A stretch of 57,059 nucleotides of DNA from DASZTV01 sp035548055 (GTDB taxonomy: Bacteria; Actinomycetota; Actinomycetes; JAFAQI01): contig DASZTL010000103.1 in NCBI GenBank assembly GCA_035548055.1, positions 1 through 57,059 of the forward strand. Direction: 5' to 3'. Both the position numbers and the translations under genes were made by a program. The notes under the pieces are model-generated. The model saw nothing but the letters and a program-made list of their open reading frames with translations, was not told the origin of the DNA and ran no database searches. Shown here one piece after another: positions 31,974 through 40,649 of this stretch (its first letter is position 1; each line of letters starts with the position of its first letter).

Positions 31974-33446
31974 GTGCCGACGATGGACGAGCTGCTCGCA
32001 GCGCGCGGGTTCGCAGACGCCGCCGCGCCGCGGGCCGGCGGGGTGACGGAGGCGCTGCACCGTCTGGTCGCGGACTGGCAGCTGCTTGCCGACCTGTCGT
32101 TCGCGGACCTCCTCCTGCTGGTTCCTGACGAAACCGCTTCACAGTTCGTCGTCGTCGCGCAGATGCGACCGACGACCGGTCCGACCGTCTACCAGGACGA
32201 CCTGGTGGGAAGCGTGATCACCTCCTCGGATCGCCCGCAGCTGGGGCTCGCGGTCACCGAGGGACGGATCTGCCGGGAGGGGGACCCGGTGTGGTCGGGC
32301 GACTCGCCGCTGCGACAGGAGGCGTTGCCGGTCCGCGTCGGCGGTCAGGTGGTGGCAGTCGTCGCCCGTGACACCAATCTGGCAGCGGCACGAACACCCA
32401 GCCAGCTCGAGATCGCCTACCTGCGCAGCGCCGGCGAGCTCGCCCAGATGCTCGCCGAGGGGCGCTGGCCCTACCCGGGAGAGACGGGGGCGGAATGGAG
32501 CGGTCCCCGGGTCGGTGACGGCCTGATCCAGCTCGACGCGGACGGTGTCGTGACCTTCGCCAGCCCGAACGCGCTGTCGGCCTACCGTCGGCTCGGCCAT
32601 CGCGGCGACCTGGCGGGACAGTCGCTGTCGGAGGTGACCGTCGCGCTGGCCGAGTCCGGGCCGGTGCAGTTGCTCGCCAACGTCGCAAGAGGACGGGTTC
32701 CCGCGGGCACCGACGTCGAAGCGCACGAGGCCGTCGTACGGTTGCGCGCGTTGCCCCTGCGCCCGGGCGGAGAGCACATCGGGGCGCTGGTGCTGGTCCA
32801 CGATGTGACCGAGCTTCGGCGGCAGGAACGCGCACTCGTCGGCAAGGACGCGACGATCCGCGAGATCCACCATCGGGTCAAGAACAACTTGCAGACGGTG
32901 GCGGCCCTCCTCCGGCTGCAGGCACGGCGGCTCGCCGCGCCGGAGGCACGCACCGCGCTCGAGGAGTCGGTACGGCGGGTGTCATCGATCGCGGTCGTGC
33001 ACGAGACGTTGTCGGGAGTCCTCGATGAGTCGGTGCGCTTCGACGACATCGCTGACCAGGTGACGGCGATGGTTGCCGAGGTGGCCGGCTCTCACGTTGC
33101 GGTGCGGCGCGTCGGTTCCTTCGGTGTGCTGACCGCGGAGGTCGCGACGCCCTTGGCGATGGTCCTGTCGGAGCTCGTGCAGAACGCCGTCGAGCACGCC
33201 TACGGCGAGGGCGCCAGTGGTGAGGTCGAAGTACGAGTCACCTGGCCGGAAGACGAGTCGCTGCGGGTAGAGGTCATCGACCAGGGACGGGGGTTGCCGC
33301 CGGACTTCTCGATCGACGGGTCAGACCGGCTCGGCCTGGCGATCGCGAGAACCCTCGTCGAGAGTGAGCTCGGCGGTCAACTGAGGCTGACGTCCGGCGA
33401 GGCCGGTGGGACCGTGGCGACCGTCGAGATCAGCGCAGCCAAGTGA
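31974..33446 (+). CDS. pdtaS: Sensor histidine kinase PdtaS
   Basis: A 490-residue cytosolic sensor kinase of the HisKA_2 class, partner of an ANTAR RNA-binding response regulator (PdtaR). An N-terminal GAF-like domain (LVADWQLLADLSFADLLLLV) and a PAS domain (about 165-285) precede the H-box REIHHRVKNNLQTVAALLRL, phosphorylated at H300 or nearby. The ATPase has N-box NAVEHAYGEG and G-box DQGRGLP. GTG 31974 or ATG 31983 gives the normal orthologue N-terminus; the frame is open further upstream only because of the decayed gene. In mycobacteria it neighbours whiB1 as here. Confidence 0.9.
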   Translation: MPTMDELLAARGFADAAAPRAGGVTEALHRLVADWQLLADLSFADLLLLVPDETASQFVVVAQMRPTTGPTVYQDDLVGSVITSSDRPQLGLAVTEGRICREGDPVWSGDSPLRQEALPVRVGGQVVAVVARDTNLAAARTPSQLEIAYLRSAGELAQMLAEGRWPYPGETGAEWSGPRVGDGLIQLDADGVVTFASPNALSAYRRLGHRGDLAGQSLSEVTVALAESGPVQLLANVARGRVPAGTDVEAHEAVVRLRALPLRPGGEHIGALVLVHDVTELRRQERALVGKDATIREIHHRVKNNLQTVAALLRLQARRLAAPEARTALEESVRRVSSIAVVHETLSGVLDESVRFDDIADQVTAMVAEVAGSHVAVRRVGSFGVLTAEVATPLAMVLSELVQNAVEHAYGEGASGEVEVRVTWPEDESLRVEVIDQGRGLPPDFSIDGSDRLGLAIARTLVESELGGQLRLTSGEAGGTVATVEISAAK

Positions 33447-33648
33447 CGAACGCGTGCACCTGGTACGCGCCGCCCACCGTCCCGCCGGTGTCGTTGCCGC
33501 TGGTGATGATGATGTGCGCGACCCACGCGATCAGGGCCACCAGCAGTGTGAGCAGCAGGCCCATGACGATCCGGAAGCGCCAGATCGCGGCGCGCTGGCT
33601 GGGTGCCTCCAGCGCGACGATCGGGGGACGGACGTAGTCCTCGGCCAC
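33430..33648 (-). CDS. Small single-TM protein beside pdtaS
   Basis: A 72-residue protein, unnamed. A soluble start (YVRPPIVALEAPSQRAAIWR) leads to one membrane helix (IVMGLLLTLLVALIAWVAHI) and a Gly/Thr-rich external end. GTG 33648 is used, since frames further upstream are low-complexity. It converges on pdtaS with a 17-bp overlap and lies 48 bp after whiB1 in the same direction, so it may be read from the whiB1 promoter. Confidence 0.6.
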   Translation of the reverse strand: MAEDYVRPPIVALEAPSQRAAIWRFRIVMGLLLTLLVALIAWVAHIIITSGNDTGGTVGGAYQVHAFVTWLR

Positions 33649-33695
33649 GCCGTCCAGGGTACGGCGGGCACCGCCGTACTGAATGTCGGCTGCTG

Positions 33696-33947
33696 CTACG
33701 CGGTTCGAAGTGCGGTGCGGACCCGGCGGCGGCGGACTTCCCGACGCTCGTCCTCCGACAGGCCACCCCACACCCCGGCGTCCTGATCGCTGTCGAGCGC
33801 CCAGGTCAGGCATTCGTCGACCGCGTCACAACGTCGGCAGACAGCCTTGGCCTCGTCGACTTGAAGCAGCGACGGCCCGGTGGTGCCGATGGGGAAGAAC
33901 AACTCAGGGTCTTCGTCACGGCAGGCTGCTCGGTGGCGCCAGTCCAT
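33696..33947 (-). CDS. whiB1: WhiB1 iron-sulfur transcriptional regulator
   Basis: An 83-residue Wbl protein. The [4Fe-4S] ligands are C9, C37, C40 and C46, the same numbering as mycobacterial WhiB1, followed by the GVWGG turn and a basic DNA-binding tail (RREVRRRRVR). WhiB1 binds the primary sigma factor and is nitric-oxide sensitive. ATG 33947 follows an AGGA; a longer frame exists but would give a non-family N-terminus. The 360-bp upstream region carries a CRP-type site. Confidence 0.93.
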   Translation of the reverse strand: MDWRHRAACRDEDPELFFPIGTTGPSLLQVDEAKAVCRRCDAVDECLTWALDSDQDAGVWGGLSEDERREVRRRRVRTALRTA

Positions 33948-34027
33948 GCGGTCTCGTCCTTCCGTCAGGGCGCGGCCTGGTTGGCCGTCGTCCGTCGTGG
34001 TTCCCAGTTCGTCGCCCATGTCCACTT

Positions 34028-34043
34028 TGTGAACAGTTTCACG
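34028..34043. promoter_or_regulatory. CRP/Cmr-type cAMP-receptor site upstream of whiB1
   Basis: TGTGA-ACAGTT-TCACG (34028-34043) matches the CRP consensus TGTGA-N6-TCACA at nine of ten fixed positions. It lies 81-96 bp upstream of the whiB1 start. In mycobacteria whiB1 is a known target of the cAMP receptor protein, so the placement is meaningful. Confidence 0.6.
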
Positions 34044-34057
34044 AACTAGTCCGGACG

Positions 34058-34074
34058 CTTGATCGTCGATCAAG
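34058..34074. promoter_or_regulatory. 17-bp palindrome in the whiB1 upstream region
   Basis: CTTGATCG-T-CGATCAAG is a perfect palindrome with a single central base, 111-127 bp upstream of whiB1 and close to the CRP-type site. It may bind another regulator. The rest of the region up to 34304 shows nothing else I can name. Confidence 0.4.
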
Positions 34075-34304
34075 ACCATCAAGCATCCGGGACGCTATTG
34101 CGTCGCCTCGCAGGGTGTCCAGGGAGCGGGTCCAGGGACTCACCACTAGGCCTGTTCCGCACGCTAGGCGGTGGCTTAGCCCGGAGCAAGCGACCTTGGC
34201 GGAATCCGGCTCGGATCCGCTGTGGCATACCTCACACAGCACCCGTTTGGGCGCCTGGCCCGTTCGGTGCCGACCGTCCGCCGGGGCCGGGTTTGTGGAT
34301 ATCT

Positions 34305-35237
34305 CTAGGCGATGACGCGGATGGCGTCCGGCGTCGACCGCAGACGCAGCGACTCGCCGTGCTGCCCCAGGTAGTCGCCGTCGACCTCGAGGTGCATCGG
34401 CACCTCCAGCTCGAGGGTGAACTCCGCGAGGTTGGTGAACGTCTTGGAGTGCCGGCCGCGAAGCCCGCGGCCGGTCAGCATCCCGCCGGCTGCCCAGAGG
34501 GTCGGAATCAGGCCCATTCGGTCGCGGACGACGAGATCCAGGCCGCCCTCGAACGTGCAGGTCGGCGCGAGCACGACCGGCTGGGAGCGGAAGTAGGTCC
34601 ACGGCGAGGTGTTGCTGGTGATGCCCAAGTGGATTCCGGAGATCGGCTCCTCGCCCGGGATGCGCAGCGTGATCGGGGGCTTGTGCTTCTCCGAGGCGAA
34701 GTATGACGTCACCGCGCAGCGCGTGTAGCGACTAGGGGTGGCTCGCTTGCCCTTGGCGCGGGCCTTCTCCACCCGGCGTACGGCGTCGGCGTCGAGTCCG
34801 ACCCCGGCGGTGAAGGTGAACCACCGCTCGTTGACCCGGCCCATCCCGATCCGGCGCGAGCGGTCGGAGCGCAACGCCTCGAGCAGCTCGCTGGTCGCTT
34901 CGACCGGGTCGCGGGAGATGCCGAGCGCGCGGCTGAAGACGTTGGTGCTGCCGCCCGGAACCACCGCGAGGGCTGGCATGTCCTCGGACGGGCCTTGCCA
35001 CTCGTCCGGACCGAGCAGGCCGTTGACGACCTCGTTGATGGTGCCGTCGCCGCCGAGGACGACCACCAGGTCGTAGGCCTCGCGGACGGCGCGGGCGCCG
35101 AGCTCGATCGCGTGGCCGCGGTGCGTGGTCTCCTCGAGATCGACCTTGAGATCGCTGCCCAGGGCGCGGGCGAGAACGTCGCGCTCGCGTGCTGAGGTGA
35201 GAGTGGCCTTCGGATTGACCACGAGCAGCGCCCGCAT
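34305..35237 (-). CDS. Diacylglycerol/lipid kinase family protein
   Basis: A 310-residue DAGK-catalytic protein. LLVVNPKAT opens the fold, the nucleotide loop is VVLGGDGTINEVVNGL, and VVPGGSTNVFSRALGI is the second glycine motif. The C-terminal DAGK accessory part ends in LEVDGDYLGQHGESL. Members phosphorylate diacylglycerol, sphingosine-like or related lipids. ATG 35237 (RALLVVNPKAT) is preferred to a longer start. Confidence 0.87.
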   Translation of the reverse strand: MRALLVVNPKATLTSARERDVLARALGSDLKVDLEETTHRGHAIELGARAVREAYDLVVVLGGDGTINEVVNGLLGPDEWQGPSEDMPALAVVPGGSTNVFSRALGISRDPVEATSELLEALRSDRSRRIGMGRVNERWFTFTAGVGLDADAVRRVEKARAKGKRATPSRYTRCAVTSYFASEKHKPPITLRIPGEEPISGIHLGITSNTSPWTYFRSQPVVLAPTCTFEGGLDLVVRDRMGLIPTLWAAGGMLTGRGLRGRHSKTFTNLAEFTLELEVPMHLEVDGDYLGQHGESLRLRSTPDAIRVIA

Positions 35238-35324
35238 CGCCCGAGGGTATCGGGCCGCCCTCACCCGGTGTGGGTGACGGGCCGGCCATCACCCGAACGC
35301 GCGCTAGCTACCCTGCGATTCGAG

Positions 35325-35696
35325 ATGGAACGACCCCAGACCTTGACCGTGACCGCGCTCCTCGTGGCGCTGCAGGCGGCCGCGCTCGCGACGTACGGCG
35401 CGGTGCTGCTCGTCCGCGCCTTCGTGGGGCATCCGAGCCACCGCGACGACGCCGTCCTGCTCGGTCTCGTGTTCTTGGTTTGCGCGGCCGGGGTGACGGT
35501 CGCGGCGTACGGGCTGTGGCGGATGAGGCGGTGGGCGCAGGCACCGACGTACCTCGTGCAGTTCTTCTCGGTCATCATCGCGATGGGTCAGCTCACGAAG
35601 CTGCCGGCGATGATGATCCCGCTGCTGGTCGTCGGGATCGGCACGCTTGTCATGGTGTCGCTGCCGCCAAGTCGTCAGGCGCTCGGCGGCATCTAG
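35325..35696 (+). CDS. Four-helix membrane protein of unknown function
   Basis: A 123-residue integral membrane protein with four hydrophobic segments (VTALLVALQAAALATYGAVL, AVLLGLVFLVCAAGVTVAAY, YLVQFFSVIIAMGQL and MMIPLLVVGIGTLVMV). A positively charged RMRRW after helix 2 suggests a cytoplasmic loop. ATG 35325 is chosen over upstream starts that would enter the lipid-kinase promoter region. No domain is recognised. Confidence 0.65.
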   Translation: MERPQTLTVTALLVALQAAALATYGAVLLVRAFVGHPSHRDDAVLLGLVFLVCAAGVTVAAYGLWRMRRWAQAPTYLVQFFSVIIAMGQLTKLPAMMIPLLVVGIGTLVMVSLPPSRQALGGI

Positions 35697-35725
35697 TCCG
35701 CCAGTTCCGCGTGATCACCGGGAAG

Positions 35726-36586
35726 TCAGTCCTCGGCGAGCAGCCCCTCGCGCAGGGTGACGAGGGTTCGGGTGATCAGGCGCGAGACATGCATCTGCGA
35801 GATGCCCAGCTCGGCAGCGATCTGCGACTGGGTCATGTTGGCGAAGAACCGCAGCAGCAAGATCCGCTTCTCGCGGGGCGGGAGCGCTTCGAGCAGCGGC
35901 TTGAGCGACTCGCGGTACTCCACGCCTTCCAACGCCGCGTCGGTCTGACCCAGCGTCTCCGACATCGCGGAGCTCTCGTCGTCCAGGTCGGGTGCGTCCA
36001 ATGAGATCGCCGAGTAGGCATTGCTCGATTCGAGACCCTCGAGCACCTCGTCCTCACTGAGCTCGAGATGCTTGGCGAGCTCGGCAACAGTCGGAGCACG
36101 ACCGTTCTTCTGCGAGAGCTCGCTCGTTGCCTTGGTCAGCGCGAGCTTCATCTCCTGCAGGCGGCGGGGGACCCGGATCGCCCAGCCTTTGTCACGGAAG
36201 TGGCGCTTGACCTCCCCGACGATGGTCGGGGTGGCGTACGTCGAGAACTCGACGCCACGCTCGAGGTCGAAGCGGTCGATGGACTTGATCAGTCCGATCG
36301 TCGCCACCTGCACGAGATCGTCGAAGGGCTCGCCACGGTTGCGGAACCGGCGGGCCAGGTACTCGACCAGGGGAAGGTGCATCTCGACGAGCTCATCGCG
36401 GATCTTGCGGCGGGTCGGGTCGTCCTCGGACAGCCTCGCGAGCTCGTGAAAGAGCTCGCGAGCGTGGGCGCGGTCGGGGCGGGTGGTGGTGTCGGTGGCG
36501 AGCGGCGCGGAATCAGGCACCCCTGGGGCCTCAGGGGTGCCGACCTCGCCGCCGCGCTGACTGGGCGCGACGGGTTCGGTGGTCAT
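35726..36586 (-). CDS. sigF: Alternative sigma factor SigF/SigB type
   Basis: A 286-residue group-3 sigma factor. After a disordered N-terminus come region 2 (FDDLVQVATIGLIKSIDRFD and FSTYATPTIVGEVKRHFRDK), region 3 (RAPTVAELAKHLELS) and region 4 (QSQIAAELGISQMHVSRLI). This is the SigF/SigB/WhiG-like stress and development class. ATG 36586 overlaps the stop of the rsbW-like gene by 4 bp, so sigma and anti-sigma are co-translated. No anti-anti-sigma gene lies next to them. Confidence 0.9.
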   Translation of the reverse strand: MTTEPVAPSQRGGEVGTPEAPGVPDSAPLATDTTTRPDRAHARELFHELARLSEDDPTRRKIRDELVEMHLPLVEYLARRFRNRGEPFDDLVQVATIGLIKSIDRFDLERGVEFSTYATPTIVGEVKRHFRDKGWAIRVPRRLQEMKLALTKATSELSQKNGRAPTVAELAKHLELSEDEVLEGLESSNAYSAISLDAPDLDDESSAMSETLGQTDAALEGVEYRESLKPLLEALPPREKRILLLRFFANMTQSQIAAELGISQMHVSRLITRTLVTLREGLLAED

Positions 36587-37005
36587 CGTTGCGACCCGCT
36601 CCGGTGCTTGCACAGGGTGATCGTTACCCGCTTGTCGACATCGGAACCGCTCGTGACGTCGCCGGCTAGCGCGGTGAGCACGGTCCACGCGAACGTGTCC
36701 CGTGACGGCTCCTCGCCGTCGACCGTCAGGACGCTGACCGTGACGGTCATGGCGTCGCCTTCGAGCTGGAACTCGCAGGTGATGTCGGCCCCTGGCAGGG
36801 CCTGGGCGAGCAGCATCGCGCACGCCTCGTCGACGGCGATCCGGAGATCCTCGATCTCATCGATCGTGAAGTCGAGACGCGCGGCCAGTCCGGCCGTCGC
36901 CGTCCGCAGAACGGTGAGGTACGCACTCGAGGCGGGCAGGGTGATCGCCACCACGTCCCGCGGCGTCACCGCCGCGACCTCGGTGGCGTCAGTCGCGTTC
37001 GTCAC
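36583..37005 (-). CDS. rsbW: Anti-sigma factor RsbW/UsfX
   Basis: A 140-residue HATPase_c-type serine kinase anti-sigma factor. ARLDFTIDEIEDLRIAVDEA (N-box with the E-x2-D pattern) is the ATPase signature; the glycine-rich lid is reduced, as in other RsbW/UsfX proteins. The start is GTG 37005 behind GGGGAG. It binds SigF until an anti-anti-sigma factor releases it. It is divergent from the TMEM175-like gene across 86 bp. Confidence 0.87.
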   Translation of the reverse strand: MTNATDATEVAAVTPRDVVAITLPASSAYLTVLRTATAGLAARLDFTIDEIEDLRIAVDEACAMLLAQALPGADITCEFQLEGDAMTVTVSVLTVDGEEPSRDTFAWTVLTALAGDVTSGSDVDKRVTITLCKHRSGSQR

Positions 37006-37091
37006 AGTGCTCCCCTTGCATGCCTCTTTGTCCTGTTATTACTTTCCAACGTAGCCCTGCCCCCGTGGTCGCTCGCTTCTAGCCTCGTGTC

Positions 37092-37679
37092 ATGCCGAAG
37101 GGCAGGCTCGAAGCCTTCAGCGATGGCGTCATCGCGATTCTGATCACGATCATGGTTCTTGAACTGCACGTGCCCCACGGTGGCGGAATTCATGCCTTGC
37201 GGCCGCTCGTGCCGGTGTTTTTCACCTATTTGCTGAGCTTTGTCTACCTGGGCATCTACTGGAACAACCACCACCACATGCTCCAGGCGGCGCACCGCGT
37301 CAACGGCGTGATCCTGTGGGCCAACCTGCATCTGTTGTTCTGGCTGTCACTGTTTCCCTCCGCGACCGGTTGGATGGGCGAGAACCATTTCGCGCCGACG
37401 CCGTGCGCGGCCTACGGCGTGGTGTGCGTGGGCGCGGCGGTTGCCTACTACCTGCTGCAGAAGACGGTCGTCCGGGCACAAGGTGAGGAGTCGGGCATTG
37501 CCGAAGCAATTGGCCGTGACGTCAAGGGCAAGCTCTCGCCGGTGCTCTACATCGCTGCCGTGCCGCTCGCGTTTGTCTCTCGTTGGATCTCGGTGGCGAT
37601 CTACGTCGTCGTTGCCGGCATCTGGCTGATTCCGGACCGTCGGATGGAGAACCACATCGTGGAACGGGCGCACGGGTGA
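37092..37679 (+). CDS. TMEM175-family potassium-channel-like protein (DUF1211)
   Basis: A 195-residue six-helix membrane protein. The first helix carries the family motif RLEAFSDGVIAILITIMVLE, which lines the pore in bacterial TMEM175 channels. NHHHMLQAAHRVNG in the second loop and FWLSLFPSATGW follow as usual. Prokaryotic members are tetramers that leak potassium. The stop overlaps the GTG of the next gene. Confidence 0.9.
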   Translation: MPKGRLEAFSDGVIAILITIMVLELHVPHGGGIHALRPLVPVFFTYLLSFVYLGIYWNNHHHMLQAAHRVNGVILWANLHLLFWLSLFPSATGWMGENHFAPTPCAAYGVVCVGAAVAYYLLQKTVVRAQGEESGIAEAIGRDVKGKLSPVLYIAAVPLAFVSRWISVAIYVVVAGIWLIPDRRMENHIVERAHG

Positions 37680-39079
37680 AGCGGCTCTCACGACGTACCG
37701 TCGTCAAGGCGATGGCGCTCGCCGGTAGCGCGGCCGCCGTCCGACCCGCTTTCGGAACAACGCTCGGTGGCCTCGACGACGGGATCACCGGTGCCTCCCG
37801 CCGTTCGCGACTCGACCACACCGGATCGTTGACGTTGGTGCACTCCGACCTGCACAACCACAGCCTTCCGTCCGGTGACGCGGACGGCGATCCGCGCGAC
37901 GCGCTGCGCCAGCTTCGGCGTGCCGGCCTCGACGTGGCATGCATGACAGAGCACGCGGTGTCGGGCGGCTACGGGGTCGGCGATCACGTGTGCTCGAAGT
38001 GGCAGAACGGCGGATGCCGCTTCATCACCGGCATCGATGACGGCGACTGGAAGGTGATGGCGAAGATCGCGGACGATGCCTACGAGCCGGGCAAGTTCGT
38101 CTCGTTCCGTGGCTTCGAGTACAGCACCCCGACCGTCGGCCACATCAGCGTCTTCTTCGGCCAGGACTTCACCGACCCGCTGCACGAGGGAGCCTTGCTC
38201 ACGCCGACCGAGGTCGGCGAGGCATACCGCGTCTTTCCACCGCTCGAGCCGGTCAGCGGCTTGTTCAAGAAGCTGCCGAACACCGCGACGATCCTGCCCT
38301 TCTACGAGTGGTTGACCACCGAGCCCGGCACTGGGCTGCTCGGCGGCGGGGCAGATGCGATCGCAAGCTTCAACCACCCGGGCTACTTCGGAAACTTCCA
38401 GGACTTCATCTACCACCACAAGGCCGCGAAGCAGATCTTCCTGATCGAGGCCTTCAACGCCATCACGTTCGACGGTGGCGCCAGCCACGACGCCACCGAC
38501 TACTTCTGGTACGGGCGCGACTCGAAGCTCCCACAGCCGTTCAACGCCTGCTTCAACGCGGGCTGGAAGGTGGGCTTCTCCGGAGTGAGCGACGAGCACT
38601 CCGGCACCTTCGGGCAGACCGGCAAGGGTCGGGGCGGCCTCTACGTGAAGCACGTCACGCGCGAGGGCGTACGGCGGGCCATCATGACGCGCCGGACCTT
38701 CGGCACCCGCGAGGCCGGGCTACGCGTCGACGCGACAGCAAACGGCGTACCGATGGGTGCGCACCTGTCCCATCGCGGAAAGCCGCTGGACATCGAGCTC
38801 GACATCGACCGCGGACCGAAGTGGGTAGGGCGCAAGCTGTGGGTGCAGGTGATCGGGCCGGGCAAGGACGACCCGACTCTGCTCGACGTCTTCCCGATCC
38901 ACGTGCCGGGCGACCACAAGCCGGTCATCTCCTTCCGCGCCAAGCCCCGTGGCGACTGGTTGTTCCTGCGGATCTGCGACCCGGCGCGCAAGAACGATCC
39001 GCTCGGTCACGCTCCCTTCGAGGACTCGACGTACGGTGGCGCGGTGGCATATGCAAGCCCGTGGTTCTTCCGGGATTGA
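37676..39079 (+). CDS. Tat-exported PHP-domain/DUF3604-like metalloprotein
   Basis: A 467-residue protein with a twin-arginine signal (SRRTVVKAMALAGSAAA). The mature part has PHP-like metal motifs: HSDLHNHSLPSGD (residues about 58-70), MTEHAV, FNHPGYFGN and SDEHSG. Similar proteins are annotated as PHP-domain or DUF3604 phosphoesterases. The C-terminal 120 residues look like a beta-rich accessory domain. GTG 37676 overlaps the TMEM175 gene stop. The physiological substrate is unknown. Confidence 0.75.
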   Translation: MKRLSRRTVVKAMALAGSAAAVRPAFGTTLGGLDDGITGASRRSRLDHTGSLTLVHSDLHNHSLPSGDADGDPRDALRQLRRAGLDVACMTEHAVSGGYGVGDHVCSKWQNGGCRFITGIDDGDWKVMAKIADDAYEPGKFVSFRGFEYSTPTVGHISVFFGQDFTDPLHEGALLTPTEVGEAYRVFPPLEPVSGLFKKLPNTATILPFYEWLTTEPGTGLLGGGADAIASFNHPGYFGNFQDFIYHHKAAKQIFLIEAFNAITFDGGASHDATDYFWYGRDSKLPQPFNACFNAGWKVGFSGVSDEHSGTFGQTGKGRGGLYVKHVTREGVRRAIMTRRTFGTREAGLRVDATANGVPMGAHLSHRGKPLDIELDIDRGPKWVGRKLWVQVIGPGKDDPTLLDVFPIHVPGDHKPVISFRAKPRGDWLFLRICDPARKNDPLGHAPFEDSTYGGAVAYASPWFFRD

Positions 39080-39083
39080 GCTG

Positions 39084-39578
39084 ATGCGTTTGCGGATGAG
39101 CGCGCTGCTCCTCCTGCCGCTCGGACTGTCGGCGGCGGTCGGCTGCAGCAGTGGCAGCGACGGCGCCGCCGCGGATGACGTCGCGGCCGCAGCACACGCG
39201 AAGGCCGCGTGTGACGTGTTCGTGAACTTCAAGCCGCCTCCCGGGTCGGGCGCCGACTCGCAGATCGACTACGCGAAGGCGACGTACGGCGCGTTCCTCA
39301 AAGCCGCCGATCTCGCCAGCCAGGCGGCCGCCGTGGATCCGCGGTGGAAGGCGCTCGAGTCCGCGGCGGAGCGTGAGGCTGCCGGGTTCGAGATCATCGT
39401 CAAAGGCGCGGAGGGGTCGACTCAGCTGGACACGGCGCGGGTGAACAACGCCGTGACCGAGACGAAGGCGGCGCGCCCGTTGTTCATCGCGGAATGCACC
39501 AAGGCCGACCCGAAGCACTTCACGACGGCCTCGCCGTCACCCAGCCCGACTGCGAAGGCAACGAAACAGAAGCGCTAG
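39084..39578 (+). CDS. Lipoprotein of unknown function
   Basis: A 164-residue predicted lipoprotein. A signal peptide (SALLLLPLGLSAAVGC) ends at lipobox AVGC. The mature part is mainly helical (AKAACDVFVNFKPP; ADLASQAAAVDPRWKAL; EREAAGFEIIVKG) and ends in a Ser/Pro/Lys-rich tail. It starts 5 bp after the PHP-like gene, so both probably reach the envelope from one transcript. Confidence 0.75.
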   Translation: MRLRMSALLLLPLGLSAAVGCSSGSDGAAADDVAAAAHAKAACDVFVNFKPPPGSGADSQIDYAKATYGAFLKAADLASQAAAVDPRWKALESAAEREAAGFEIIVKGAEGSTQLDTARVNNAVTETKAARPLFIAECTKADPKHFTTASPSPSPTAKATKQKR

Positions 39579-39667
39579 CGGCCGTTCCGCTCACGGTGCT
39601 TTCATCCCGGCAGCGCGAAGGTCCGCTGGCAGCTTGTGTACGACGCCGCCCGACGGTCTCTGGGTTC

Positions 39668-40153
39668 CTACCGAAGCGCCTTGCCGTCCAGCCGCCATAC
39701 CGTCCATCCGTCCATGGGGCGGGCGCCGAGGCTCCGGTAGAAGTCGATCGCCGGCGCGTTCCAGTCGAGGACCGACCACTCGACGCGTCCGTAGCCGCGC
39801 TCGCGCGCGATCTCGATCAGCGTCGTGAGGAGGGCCTTGCCGAGGCCGGTGCCGCGGGCGCTCGGACGGACGAACAGGTCCTCGAGATAGATGCCGTGTT
39901 TGCCCTTCCACGTCGAGAAGTTGAGGAACCACAGGGCGAAGCCGACGACCTCGCCGTCCTGCTCCGCGACATGGCAGAACACCGCGGGTGAGGGCCCGAA
40001 CAGCGCCGTGCGGATGTCGTCCGCGGTCGCTTCGACGGCGTCCGGCTCGCGCTCGTACTCGGCGAGCTCCCTGATCAGCGAGACGACGACGGGCACGTCA
40101 TCCACCCGCGCTGTGCGTATTGCGACATTGCGGATCGGCGACGTACCCGTCAT
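39668..40153 (-). CDS. GNAT N-acetyltransferase, diamine-acetyltransferase-like
   Basis: A 161-residue GNAT enzyme. VSLIRELAEYEREPDAVEAT, FSTWKGKHGIYLEDLFVRPS and the acetyl-CoA loop RGTGLGKALL, followed by VEWSVLDWNAPAIDFYRSLG, match the spermidine/spermine acetyltransferase-like subgroup. The substrate is likely a small amine or amino-acid derivative. It is downstream of sodN in the same direction. Confidence 0.85.
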   Translation of the reverse strand: MTGTSPIRNVAIRTARVDDVPVVVSLIRELAEYEREPDAVEATADDIRTALFGPSPAVFCHVAEQDGEVVGFALWFLNFSTWKGKHGIYLEDLFVRPSARGTGLGKALLTTLIEIARERGYGRVEWSVLDWNAPAIDFYRSLGARPMDGWTVWRLDGKALR

Positions 40154-40174
40154 CGAGAAAGCGCAGCTATGGCG

Positions 40175-40573
40175 TTACGCCTGCTTGGTCTCCCAGAAGA
40201 TCTTGTCGATCTCGGCGATCTGGTCGAGCAGCTTCTGTCCCTCGGCCGGGTCGACCTTGCCCTTGCCGCCGGCGGCACCCGCCTGCTTGGTGGCGTCGTT
40301 GAAGAGCTGGTGCAGGTTGGGGTACTTCTCGAAGTGCGGCGGCTTGAAGTAGTCGGTCCACAGCACCCAAAGGTGGTGTTTGACCAGCTCGGCCCGCTGC
40401 TCCTTGATCTGCAGTGCGCGGGAGCGGAAGACCGGGTCGTCGTTGTCCTGGTACTTCTCCATGATTGCCTTGACCGACTCGGCCTCGATGCGGGCCTGGG
40501 CGGGGTCGTAGACGCCGCAGGGCAGGTCGCAGTGGGCGGAGACGACGAGGGTGGAGCGCGTCCTACGCAGCAT
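40175..40573 (-). CDS. sodN: Nickel superoxide dismutase
   Basis: A 132-residue precursor. A 13-residue leader is followed by the nickel hook HCDLPCGVY, in which His1, Cys2 and Cys6 of the mature protein bind nickel after leader removal. The rest is the expected four-helix bundle. ATG 40573 is chosen for GGAGG at the right spacing; TTG one codon earlier is less likely. The maturation protease gene is divergent at 40650. Confidence 0.95.
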   Translation of the reverse strand: MLRRTRSTLVVSAHCDLPCGVYDPAQARIEAESVKAIMEKYQDNDDPVFRSRALQIKEQRAELVKHHLWVLWTDYFKPPHFEKYPNLHQLFNDATKQAGAAGGKGKVDPAEGQKLLDQIAEIDKIFWETKQA

Positions 40574-40649
40574 CAAGTCCTCCAGTGCTGAAGCTCGTTC
40601 CCGTTCACTAGGACACTATTCCGCGACGCCTGGCTGCTACACACCGGGA

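Noticed and set aside
37006..37091. SigF autoregulatory promoter upstream of rsbW
   Set aside because: I looked for a GTTT-N15-17-GGGTAT-like element and found no convincing match in this short region.
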